35,564 nucleotides of DNA from Verrucomicrobiota bacterium (GTDB lineage Bacteria > Verrucomicrobiota > Verrucomicrobiia > Limisphaerales > UBA9464): positions 1 through 35,564 of the forward strand of contig CANIZL010000072.1 in assembly GCA_947471985.1 (NCBI GenBank). Reading direction: 5' to 3'. This document shows, one piece after another, positions 1-10,300 of the stretch. Positions within the stretch are counted from its first letter, which is position 1, and the number at the start of each line of letters is the position of its first letter. The position numbers and the translations under genes are program-made. The notes below the pieces were generated by a model. The model did no database searches. It was given only the letters and a program-made list of their open reading frames with translations, and was not told where the DNA came from.

Positions 1-423
1 GGCCGCCGCCACCTGGCGCCCCTCTTCATCCCAACGCAGCCGTTCCCCGTGCGAAACCCCGTTGACGAAATGCTCCGCTACCTGACGCACCGCGTTGGTA
101 AACCAACCCTCCGAAACCCCATGCAGCAATCCGTTCGACACGGCCGTGCGGGACTTTAACACGCCCCCCGGATAGTGCTCCACCATCAGCCCGGTAAACA
201 TTCCGTCCCCGAAGTGCAACCTCCCCTCCTTCAGCACCAGCTCCGTTCGTTCCGCCTCGGGCAACGTCTCCCCGGCCGCCGTCGAATCGCCCCCCACCGG
301 CGCCGGCACCGGCACCGGACGCCGCTGCCACAGCAACACCCCGGCCAGCAATAACACCAGGCAAAGGCCCGCCACCACGACACGCCGCCCCCGCCGCCCC
401 GGCTGCCCATTTATCGAATTCAT
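1..423 (-). CDS. MORN-repeat-variant membrane-anchored protein, C-terminus cut by window edge
   Basis: The frame opens at an ATG at 423 and stays open for 141 codons to the window edge, so the 3' end is missing. Residues 14-32 form one hydrophobic segment after a basic N-terminus (RRGRRVVVAGLCLVLLLAG), so it is a signal anchor. A Pro/Val-rich linker follows. From about residue 66 there are repeats of the MORN_2/YwqK kind: FGDGMFTGLMVEHYPGG, then SNGLLHGVSEGWFTN, then VNGVSHGERLRWDEEG, each about 22 residues. Such repeats usually form short beta hairpins. Their function here is unknown; YwqK-family proteins are loosely called antitoxin-like, and nothing here supports a toxin partner. It lies 57 nt after the TSP3-protein gene on the same strand and may be the last visible member of the secreted-protein operon. 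A longer GTG-started frame over the same bases is low-complexity and was rejected. Confidence 0.72.
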   Translation of the reverse strand, partial: MNSINGQPGRRGRRVVVAGLCLVLLLAGVLLWQRRPVPVPAPVGGDSTAAGETLPEAERTELVLKEGRLHFGDGMFTGLMVEHYPGGVLKSRTAVSNGLLHGVSEGWFTNAVRQVAEHFVNGVSHGERLRWDEEGRQVAAA

Positions 424-479
424 GCTCTTCGGTCACTCAACGTCCTGACACTTTCAACTTGGAATCCATCCCTCGGGAA

Positions 480-1343
480 TCATTCCACCATCGCCTTGAA
501 GAAGCGCGGCACGGGCGCCCCCGTGGGCGTAACCACCTGCACCTGAATGCCCCGAATATCGGTGGCCGAATACCGCTCCATGGGCTCCGTCGCCCCGGTC
601 GGTGCCAGCACCCGGAAATGTACCGGATTCCAAGTCGTCAGATCTGTCGTCCCCAAAACCGTGTAGCTGCGCCCTGTAATCACCGTCATTCCCAGCACCG
701 GGGTCGTCCCGTCCGAACGAACAATCGTCAAACGGAAGCCACTCTTCGGATCATAGGCATAGGTGCCGGCCAAATATTCCTGCAGGTTGCTCATGCCGTC
801 ACCATCCGCATCCCCTTCCGGCTTTACTTTATTAATATCGGGATTCACCCGGCGTTGCCAGGCGTCCGGGATGCCATCGCCATTGCTGTCCACGCCCAGG
901 GTTAGATTGAGGAGCGTCATCTTGCCCGGTTCACCCATCTGGGCAAAATCATGGCTCATCTCAAGCGGCAGATAGACCGTCTTACCCACCTTGACCTTTA
1001 TTTTGAAGGGTACCCGGGGGTTTAAGGCGGTGGGACGATAGGCATCCCCGCTCAAACCCGCATCCAGCGGGACCAGCAGCCGATAATTGACCCCGGGTTC
1101 CAGCAACCCGGATACGTCGCCAAACACCTGAACCCCCGCGTCGGATTCCAACGTGATGGAAGCGCCCGCCGGCAGCGGGTTCCCCAGTTCATCCCGGATC
1201 AGGCCGTAGAACGTGTGGGGTAAGGCCGGCGGATACGCCCAAGCCGGACCCGGGCAAAGACCCAAGGCGCAGAACAACGTTAGTAATCCGAGCCGCGTCG
1301 CTCGACCGCAAGGACGGAATGACCGCCCAGTAATGGTAAACAT
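480..1343 (-). CDS. Secreted protein with TSP3/EF-hand calcium-binding repeats
   Basis: The 287-residue product begins with a signal peptide of about 36 residues ending in CPGPAWA. Residues 37-130 look beta-rich, like a carboxypeptidase-regulatory or Ig-like fold: YGLIRDELGNPLPAGASITL is the usual start of such a module. Around residues 152-195 are two acidic calcium-loop motifs, DSNGDGIPDAWQ and DADGDGMSNLQEYLAGT. They are typical of thrombospondin type 3/dockerin-like repeats at the ends of verrucomicrobial and planctomycete exported proteins. The last 80 residues resemble the short beta module that often follows (SYTVLGTTDLTTWNPV). The gene starts 19 nt after the giant-protein gene on the same strand, so the two are almost certainly co-transcribed and the products may act together. 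No catalytic motif is visible. A structural or calcium-dependent adaptor role is inference. Confidence 0.75.
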   Translation of the reverse strand: MFTITGRSFRPCGRATRLGLLTLFCALGLCPGPAWAYPPALPHTFYGLIRDELGNPLPAGASITLESDAGVQVFGDVSGLLEPGVNYRLLVPLDAGLSGDAYRPTALNPRVPFKIKVKVGKTVYLPLEMSHDFAQMGEPGKMTLLNLTLGVDSNGDGIPDAWQRRVNPDINKVKPEGDADGDGMSNLQEYLAGTYAYDPKSGFRLTIVRSDGTTPVLGMTVITGRSYTVLGTTDLTTWNPVHFRVLAPTGATEPMERYSATDIRGIQVQVVTPTGAPVPRFFKAMVE

Positions 1344-1362
1344 AAATATGCTGTTCCCCGAA

Positions 1363-4300
1363 TCAGTTACCCGAATAGGAATACGTAACCAGATGCAGCT
1401 TGATGTCTTTTACGCTTTTGATAAAGCGGTCCAGGCCCTCGTCCGGATCCTGCAGCAGCTTGCTGCCCGGAATCACCAGCTTCCATTTACTGTTCCAGAC
1501 CGACCGACCGATCAAGCGTGTATTGGTGAATTGCGAACGCTGCAAGGAACCGGCGTTTCCATAAATAGCATTACTAAACGCCGTGTTGGTCGAAACCGGC
1601 CGGAACGCCGCATGCTTGCGCAATCCAAAGAGCGGCTCCGAGAGGGAATCCCCCGATTGATAAACCGGCTTACCGGAGAATCCCGACGCGCCGATATTGA
1701 ACGGCAACGGAATCGTCACATCAGCCACATCCCAAGTGCGAATGCTTCCCGAGTCACCCAAGGCCGGACTCCGCATGGAATCCAATCCCACCGGGATCAG
1801 ATATACTCCGGGTGTGGCTCCCAGCGCATTCTCGTCCCCAAACAAATCCGGGTCTGACGTCGTGCGGGCGCCCGCAGCAGCCACGGCCCCGCTGTTGGCC
1901 ATGGGATCATCCATCCCGATATACCCCTCCAAGGCGATACCGGCCGCGAAGATCTTGGTCGCAAAGGAGCTTGAATCGAAGTAATGGTCAAACCCTTGGA
2001 TCGGCTGGCCAAAGAAGTTGTAACCATCCGCGATGGACGTCTCAAATTCCACAACCAGGCCGGGAACCGGCAAGCCGTTGCCCGGATCCACCTGCATGCA
2101 GTAACGTTTCACATCCGCATCCTCGAGGATATTGGCCTTTCGAGCGCGGTTCAATACATCGGTCCAGGCGTTGTTACCCGCCCCATCTTTCAACAGCCGG
2201 AATTTCTCCCGGCGCAGCGAGAAGGTTGTGCCGTATGATGTCGGATTGTTGAATCCGAGTCGCCCTTTGAGGACGTCCCAATCGGCTTTCATCTCCGCGA
2301 GGACACTCGACAGCCCGGGATCGCCCAGATTACTGCCGGCAAACTGCGGATTACCGTTCTTGATCACGCCCAGCGCGCGGGAGTTTACGATCCTTGCCAC
2401 AAACTCCTTGCCCTTGGGGGTATTGAGCAGGCCGGTGTCATAATCGTAGGCGTTGGCCGCCAGGTAGGTGTAGCGGGTCGCGAGATCGAACAGGGTCTTG
2501 TACCGTTCGAGCTTCTCATTCCGGAAGATCCGGAATGCCGCGTCCCGGGTCCGGAAACCCTGCACCAGCGCCGCCGCGCGTTGCCGGAACACCTGCCGCT
2601 CCTGCTGGAGTCGATCGCCCTCCGCCACCACCGAGGCATACCGCCGCTTGGTGTCGTCATAGATCCGCAACTTCTCGTTGATCACCTGGAAGTCGCCCTG
2701 CACCAACTTCAGCCAGTTGCCCAGGTCAAAGATCGACTGCCGAAGATCCTGCAGACCGGCCAGGCTCATCATTTGGTTCTGCTTGGTATAAATCGTGGCG
2801 AGATCCTGTACATTCGCTTCGGTCGTTTCAGTAAAGCTGACCGCGTCCCCAATAAGAACTCCGGCTTTTATACTTTCGGCAACGGCGAACAAAATCGGAC
2901 CAATAGTAGACTTAATCGGAATGGAAGTCGCCAAGCCCACAGTGGGATCGGAAAAGGCCAGCACCAAGCCGAGAGCGTCGTCGATGCCGGTGGTAACCAC
3001 ACCGATGTTTTTGTCCATTATATCATAGGCCGCTTGACGATTATTAATTGAATTCTGAACTGCACTTGCATCATCCGCTGCGGCGTTGATTTTATTATAG
3101 GTATCCAGTTGCTGTTTGAACACCTGGACCGCCTTGTCGAGATCCTGCTTGTCGCTCTCGCACTGGGCCGCCAGGGCATAGTACATCCGATCATGGGCCT
3201 GGATCAGCTCGGAGATGGCCTGCTGGATTTTTCCGGGCGATTGCCGCCGGGAGGTCCAAGCCTTGGGCTTGTCGAAGAACCCGTGCGAACCGAACGCATA
3301 CGGGATGTAGTACAGGGGCCGGCCCGTCACCGGATCCTTCTCGAGGTATTTCGGGTCGCCCAGGTTCACGATCACGAGATCGCTCGAAGAACCGTCGGCC
3401 GGACCGCTGGTGCTCAGATCCGTGCGCGGCGGATTGCTGGGGTCACTCCAGCTGCCATTCAACGCTTGGATGTCGATCTTCGCGACATAGGTCGCATCAT
3501 TCGGAGTATAGATGCCCGGTGCCTCAATGGTCTCCGTCTCCACGTAGGTATAGTGGTAGAGGTCCGGACCGTCGTATCCCTGCTTGTAGAGCTTCCCGGG
3601 CCCGACGTCGTCCGAATAGGCCGTGCCGTAGAGTTCGATCAACGCATTCTTGTATGCCAATTCCTGCTTGTCCACCGAGGCCTGCAATTCCGCCAGGGAA
3701 TCCTGCTCGCTCCGCATGAGGCGCGTCACGTCCTTGGCGTCGTCGAAGCTCGACACCGCATTGTTTAGGGCACCCAGGGCCCGCTCGTAGACCTGCTCGA
3801 AATGCGCCTTGGGATCCGGCCCGGTTACCTGGTTCGGATTCAAGTCGAATGACAGGCTTCCATTGGCCAGACCCGCCGGGGTGAGATGCCCCTCGGCACT
3901 GTCCATGGCTGCCTGAAGATCGGCGGCCGTCGCCGCCAGTTCCTTCAACTCCGGCACGGTGGTCCGGTCAACTTTTTGGATACCCTCATGTGCCGGATTG
4001 GGATCCACCGGCGGCAGGATGGCGTTGCCCATCGCCCAGTTCAGGTAGCTGCCCGAACCGGTTCGGGTCGCCCAGTGGTCCATCCCCCACGACCGCGTGG
4101 TCGGCACCGGAATTTGAGTCGCATTAACCCGCGTTCCGGCAAAATACTCCCAGCCCACGTCCTCGCCCGGCTGGAAATCCTTTCGCCAGGTCAGATCGAA
4201 AACCTGCCGGCCGGTGCGGGCCACCGCCGCGGCGGCGGCCGCAAACTTCCGCTCGTCCTGGTAATCCACGGCCACCGCTTTCCCGAGGATATTCACGGCC

Positions 4301-7300
4301 TCGATGCGGGGCACCCAGGCAAAATCCTTGTCGACCAGCAGGGAGTAGTAACCCTTCAGCGCGGTCAGATAGTGGCCGTAGGCATCGCCATGCCCCTGCG
4401 GATAGAGCACCGAGGCGTCCTGGGCATCCACTTTGCCGTCCTGGTTTTGGTCGAGAATGTTATAGTTGAGCGCGTAGATCACCTCGCCAGCATCAATGCC
4501 GCGGGTATAATTCCACACCAACCGGTTGTAGACGGGGTTCAGTCGGACGCCCGGCTGCAGGAAGTCGTCCCGGCCCCGCAGCAGCGCCAATTCCTCCTCC
4601 AGCAGCGACGGCAGTTGCCCCTTAAACGCAAACAGCGCCGTGGCGATGTCGCCATAGGTTTTGTCCTTGGTCCCGATGCCGATGGTGGGATTCGCCGCGT
4701 CCGCGCGCGCCTCGTTGCCCAGCATCATGTAGAGGTCGCTGATGTACCCGGCGGCCAGCAACAACGCGTCGTTGGCGGGATCGTAGCTGATGCCCGCATC
4801 GATGCTCAGCATCTTGCCCCGCCGCAGCACGGTCTCGTAGATCTCGATCAGGCCGTAGTTGTTGATGCTGTCCAGATTCAGGGCGACATCGCCCTCCCAG
4901 CGTTTGCCCGCCGCCGCCAGGATGCTGGCATCGGTGTTCACCGTGTTGTTAAACAGGTCCGCGGTGCGCTGGTTGAAGGGATTTATGCCCGCCAACACCC
5001 GTTTGATCCATCCCTCCGCAAGCGCCGGCGACGTCCATTGCGACCAGCCTTGGCCATACGCGGCGTTCAAGGCATTCGTCGCCCGGTAACGGCTGATTAC
5101 GTAATTGTCGCTCAACGCCCGCACGTCGGCCGTCTCCCCCAGCACCGTCCGGACCTTGTCCGGATACTTCGCGGGATCCAAGGGCAGCCACTTGGATCCC
5201 ACCCGATCGACGAGATCCTGGGTTTCATAGGCATCCAACTGGCATTGGAACAGCAACGCCGTCTCCGGAACCGCACCGGAGAACAACTCCACCGCCAGAC
5301 GGTGGTTCGTGTGAAGTCCATCGGCATCCGGACTGCCCGAAGCCAAGGCGGAAGCAGGAACGACGTACACCTTACTGAGCGGCGCCGGCGCGAATCCGAC
5401 GGGGCGGGCCACCGTCCCGGTGTCATCGGTCCCCAGATTGGCTGAGACCAACAACTGCCCGTCGACATAAACCTTGGCGCCCAGCGCGTCATTGAGATCA
5501 AGACTCAGGTAGTACTGCGGATAGACCTTGGCATTTGATACCTGAAAATCCCGGTACAAAAGGCTCTGCGGACGGCCCGCCACCGACCGCTCGTAAACCA
5601 ACTGGTTGGGAGTCAGGTCGGCGAGGGCCGGCAACGTTCCATTGGCCACAGCTACCAAACGGGTCTGCCCCGCACCGGCCCCCGTGGTCACCTCGGCGGC
5701 ATGCACCCCGCCGTTCCGGTCATGAATCTCCAACGCCACACCCGTGGCGAGTTTCGGCGCGTCGGCGGTCGAGAACGTCAGATCCAGCGCGTTCGGAATC
5801 CCCGGATCGGACGCAGAAGTATACTGAAGCTTTCGGATCGGCACGACCTGCGACGCGGCCACCGCGAAGCGCTGGCCCACCACCGAACCCACGTTGCCCG
5901 CGGCTTCACCCGGGGCCGGGAATTCCAGATGCTGCCAGACTCCCGGTCCCTGCGCCGAAGAAAACAGGTTCGACGGCGTATTGCTGTAGAGCGGCGGATA
6001 CGCCCCGTCCTCGGGCGCGGAAATCCACCACTGGAATTCGTAATCATCGATCCGGCCGGCCAGATCCAGGACCTGCTGGAAGGTCACCTTTTCCGCCAAC
6101 GGATTCGACGACAGGATTACCTTGGCTTCACCCGGGTAAAGGGTGCCGATCACCTTGATAATCTGCAGGCTTACCGGTTCGTCCGGCGGCGTGAATGCCC
6201 GCCCCTGGCCGGCGATCAGTGTCACGTAACCCGTGCCCGGCCCCACGGCCGTCAGCGCATACGAGTCCACCGCCGAGTCACTGCTGGTGACCTCCACCAG
6301 ATCGCCCGCCACCTTGGTAGATACCTGGGGCACCCCTTGAAGCGCCGCGATAAAGGTCCCCGGTTTCGCCGGATCCGGATAAAAGGTCTGAAACTCCAGG
6401 CTCAGTCCTGCGATGGCGTTGTTCCAGGCGGTTCCGAGAGGCCCCCCATCGCTGCAAAGAGCCTGGAGTTTCTGGAGGTCGCCTCCCCCCACAATATTGG
6501 AGAGTAGATAACTTTCCCCCAACGTCTCCTGCTTGAATTCGCCCTGGAACACCAGCGAGCCGTACTGGCCGTCGTTCGGATCGAAATAGAATCGTTCGAC
6601 CAGATGCGGCGGAAGCTGCGGGAAATAGCTTTTCCCGCGGTAGAGCGAGGTCTTCACCGACGGCGGAATCTGGTCCAAGCCATGGCTGTCCCCCGCGGCA
6701 TAGAGGGCGTACTTCTTCGCCGCGGTCGGATCGTGCAGCACCACGGACGGGTTTGCTGGATCGACGGTCGGCGCTGCGTCTCCACCCTGGGCCATGGATT
6801 GCTGGTACAACACTTCCAGGCTGGTCTGGCCACGGATTGCGGGAAGCCCGCGCTTCGGAACCGTCAAAGTCTCGCCCATCTGCAGCACCGGAGCCGATTC
6901 CGGCCAGCGGGCCTGATAGATGATCGCCTGGGCATTTTCATTCGCAAAGACACCATCGGCCTGCCCCTCCGGAGCCGGACTCGCAGTGACCACACCACCC
7001 GACCCGGTCGTCAGCGCCGTGGCCACAGTCCGAAGGTACGGAGTGATCGTGCCAACCGGGGGTTGCCCTGTGACCGGAGCGTCCCCCGACGCCCGGTTCA
7101 GCACGATCCCCGCCGCGTCGGTAGGAAACCAGAAACCCGGCAAGGTTTTATAATAGAAATGGAACTCGCGTCGTGCCGCGGCCGCCGACTGGCCCGGATG
7201 CGGACCGCGATAGACCCAGAGGTTCTGCTTGCGATCCTGAAACGTGATGCCGTTGTAAAATTCGGACACGCTGGCGCCGCCGATTGACGGCATGATTGCT

Positions 7301-10300
7301 GCTGCCGTCAATCTCCAACCCGAATTAAAGGCTGTGGTCTCGTGCCCCGTCACCGCCAGGATTCCCGAAGGACCTGCTTGGGTGATCGGATCCACAACGA
7401 GGAAACCTCCGCCTGGATTGCTGCCGTCGTCCGGCGGCACCAACAGGATCTCGTCGTTGCTCTCGGGCTCGAGCACCAGATCGAAGGCGACTTCGATATA
7501 CGTGGGTGTCACCGCAGCCAAAGTTCCGGGCCAATTCCGGTCCGCATAAGGGTTTGAAACAATGACCGGCCGGCCGAGGGCCGTCGTCAGATCAGCACTG
7601 CCGGAACGTCCATAGCGCAGGTGCCCGGGAAACCCGTTCACCGAAGTGAAATTGATGTCCCCCGATTGGGTTTGCTGCACGGCCGAAACTGCGGCCGCAA
7701 TGGCTATCGCGGCTTCTGGCTCGGGAGCATAATCATTGCTGCCCACCGAGTTATCATCTTTATCTCGGTATATATTAACCCCGGAAGGTTTTGTGTCGGT
7801 GCCAGAAACCGACACCTGCCTCAACGGCAACGCTCCGTCCCACTGGACCTCGATGTATCCTGTGGAGGTCGTCGGATTGGCCGACGTATTCACCACCACG
7901 GCAGTTGATTTTCCAGTAACTGTGAGGCTGTAGGTATTTGTAACTTTGTAGAACCTGTACAACTCGTTGTCGTCCTTTTTTATGAGACCATGTCTCTCTA
8001 TGAGCGAGATCGGCGCGCCAAGAGTAATGCCGGCGATCAAGCTATCGGCGGCGGTGAACCGATAACGATTCGAGGGGAGAGCCAAGGTACTGTCGGCGGG
8101 AAGCAGCGCCTGAATTCCAATGGTCGACAGCGTACCGGTGAATGTCTTATCCCGAAAGTCGGTAGCGCCCGGATAGAAATGGTATTGGGATGTCCCGGCT
8201 TCGTTTTGCAGTACCAAGGGCTGGTAGGAGGCAAACGACGGGGTTCCTTCCACGGCGATCTGCACCAGTGTACTGGCGTTGTTGGCGGGATCCGCTGAGT
8301 TATCCACCAGGTTGATGAACGACAGATCCGTGATTTTCCGAAAGCCCAGTTCCTGATTCAAGCTGCGGGCAATCTCCCCAATGGCGGTCGGGGGCACCGG
8401 CTTGTCGAGCAACGGCAACGGCATCGGAGGCTGCAGGATGGTACCCGCATCCACCACATAGCTGAACCGGTCGGTTGCGGACTCGCGCACCACATGGAAC
8501 GTCGCCATGTTCGGGCGGCCGTCGGTGTCCGCGTAGTCGAGCAACACGTACGGCTGCGAGGAATAGTCGGGCTGGGTCGTGACGTTCAGGTCATCCCGCA
8601 GTGCCCACACCCGTCCGCCCTGGATCAAGGCATGCTCCTCGTTCGGATTGAACCCCACCGTCGACGGTGTCGTGTTTTGTATATACAGCGAGCCTGCGGA
8701 CTCGATGCTGCTCAGCGGACCGCTGCCATGGTTGCTGGCCAGCACGATCTCGCGGTACCGCGGATGCGAGGCGTCCGGATACTTCAAAGTGTATCGGCCA
8801 ATGACGGAGGGCCAATAGGTCGGTTTGAAACCGATCTGCTCGTTCCGCGTAGACGTTGTGGCACTCCGCCGGAACCACAAAACCTCCAGTTGATTCATAC
8901 CGGGGATCGCATTTACCGGGATGATTGCCCCCTTGTTCGCTGCTTCAAATCCCACGAGGAAGGGATCCTGATAGGCAGCGGCATTGAAAGACACACCCTT
9001 GAGAGTGTTGATATAACCGGCAATGTAATCCGCCGAATTCCCGAGTTCTCCCACCGGCGCCGGGATGCGATCGCCCACGTAAGCCGAGGCGTTGACGACA
9101 CGGGGCGAATTCGCGATGTCGGGCAGGGGCTCAAGCGTGGTATCGCTCAAGGCGTTTTTAACCGTTTGAAGAGTAGTGGATACATTATCCGTGAACCTCT
9201 TGTCGACGACGTTATCATCGATCCACGAAAACACCCGCTCAAAGGCAACGTGACCAGGGCTGGTGTAGCGGATCAGTGCCCTCAGGGCCGGCTGGGATGG
9301 TTCAAGGAACGTGTAGAAACGGCCAGCTGATATTTTTGCCCGGCTAACGCCACTATCGGACGGATCTTGATAAACCAAAGCCGGGCTGTTTTCGATCGGC
9401 AGGACGATAGCCGTGCTGCTGGCCGCCTTTTCGTCGGTCACCAATGGGCGCAGATAGTGGCTGTACCGATCCGCCCGGTCAGGCCAGATAAACGTATAAC
9501 GGCTGAGTAAGAAGGGCCAGACCAAGCCGCCCATGGACGGCTTGCCCCAAATCACTTGGAAATCCGTCGAATTCTGTGTCACCTGAGTGGCATACAGCTC
9601 TATGTCGCCGATGGTGTTGATGTTGTGCTGATAGGCAAATGATGAACTATTTTGTGCGATTGTTGTGGGTTTCAAACCCGCGTCGGATGGGGTGTTCCCG
9701 GGATAGGCAGTGACTCTCTCCCCCAATTCGACTGTGACATTATTCGGCAATGGCTCACGAGACACTTCGACAATTTCGAACCCGATCTGAGCCCGGGTGG
9801 TTAAGCTGGTGGCATCCCCAAGAATTTCCATGAAGATGCGCCCTTCCCGGTTATACGCTTGAATACCTGCATCGCCTTGATGGGATATCGTACTTGTATA
9901 ATAGTCGGGGACCGAACTGGTATCGCGCACCAAACTACTGGTAATATCCCCACCGAGGACAATCTCCTCAGCCAGAACATTCTTCGGAATCATTGAGTTG
10001 TAAACGAACTTGATCTCCTTGATTCCCTTTGGAACAACAACGGGGCTGCTTGAATTCTTGTAGGCGCCCTTTGTCCAGAACATATTCACTGGCGCTTTAC
10101 TGCTCACACCGGAAACAATCACTTGGGTTGATTTTATCGGGTAATACAAGGCATCGACTCTGACGTAATCCATCCACTCCAATCCGGACGGCGGGGTCAC
10201 AGTTCCCGTCCGGGTTCGCCACAATATCGAAATCTGCCCAGCTTCGATTGCGTAGCATTTAATGGCATTATTACTCCAATAGTATCGCTCTCCCGAGTGC

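Noticed and set aside
26-436. A 136-codon minus-strand frame starting with GTG at 436
   Set aside because: Its product is Gly/Ala/Arg-rich low complexity. The frame starting at 423 over the same bases gives a membrane anchor and MORN repeats.
480-1343. TSP3 protein considered as a cellulosomal dockerin
   Set aside because: The calcium loops are close together in the TSP3 style with DGIPDAWQ and DGMSNLQEY, and there is no cohesin or cellulosome context.
3886-5445. A 519-codon plus-strand frame opposite the giant gene
   Set aside because: The product is rich in Arg, His, Pro and Gly with no recognisable domain; it is a shadow of the giant gene.
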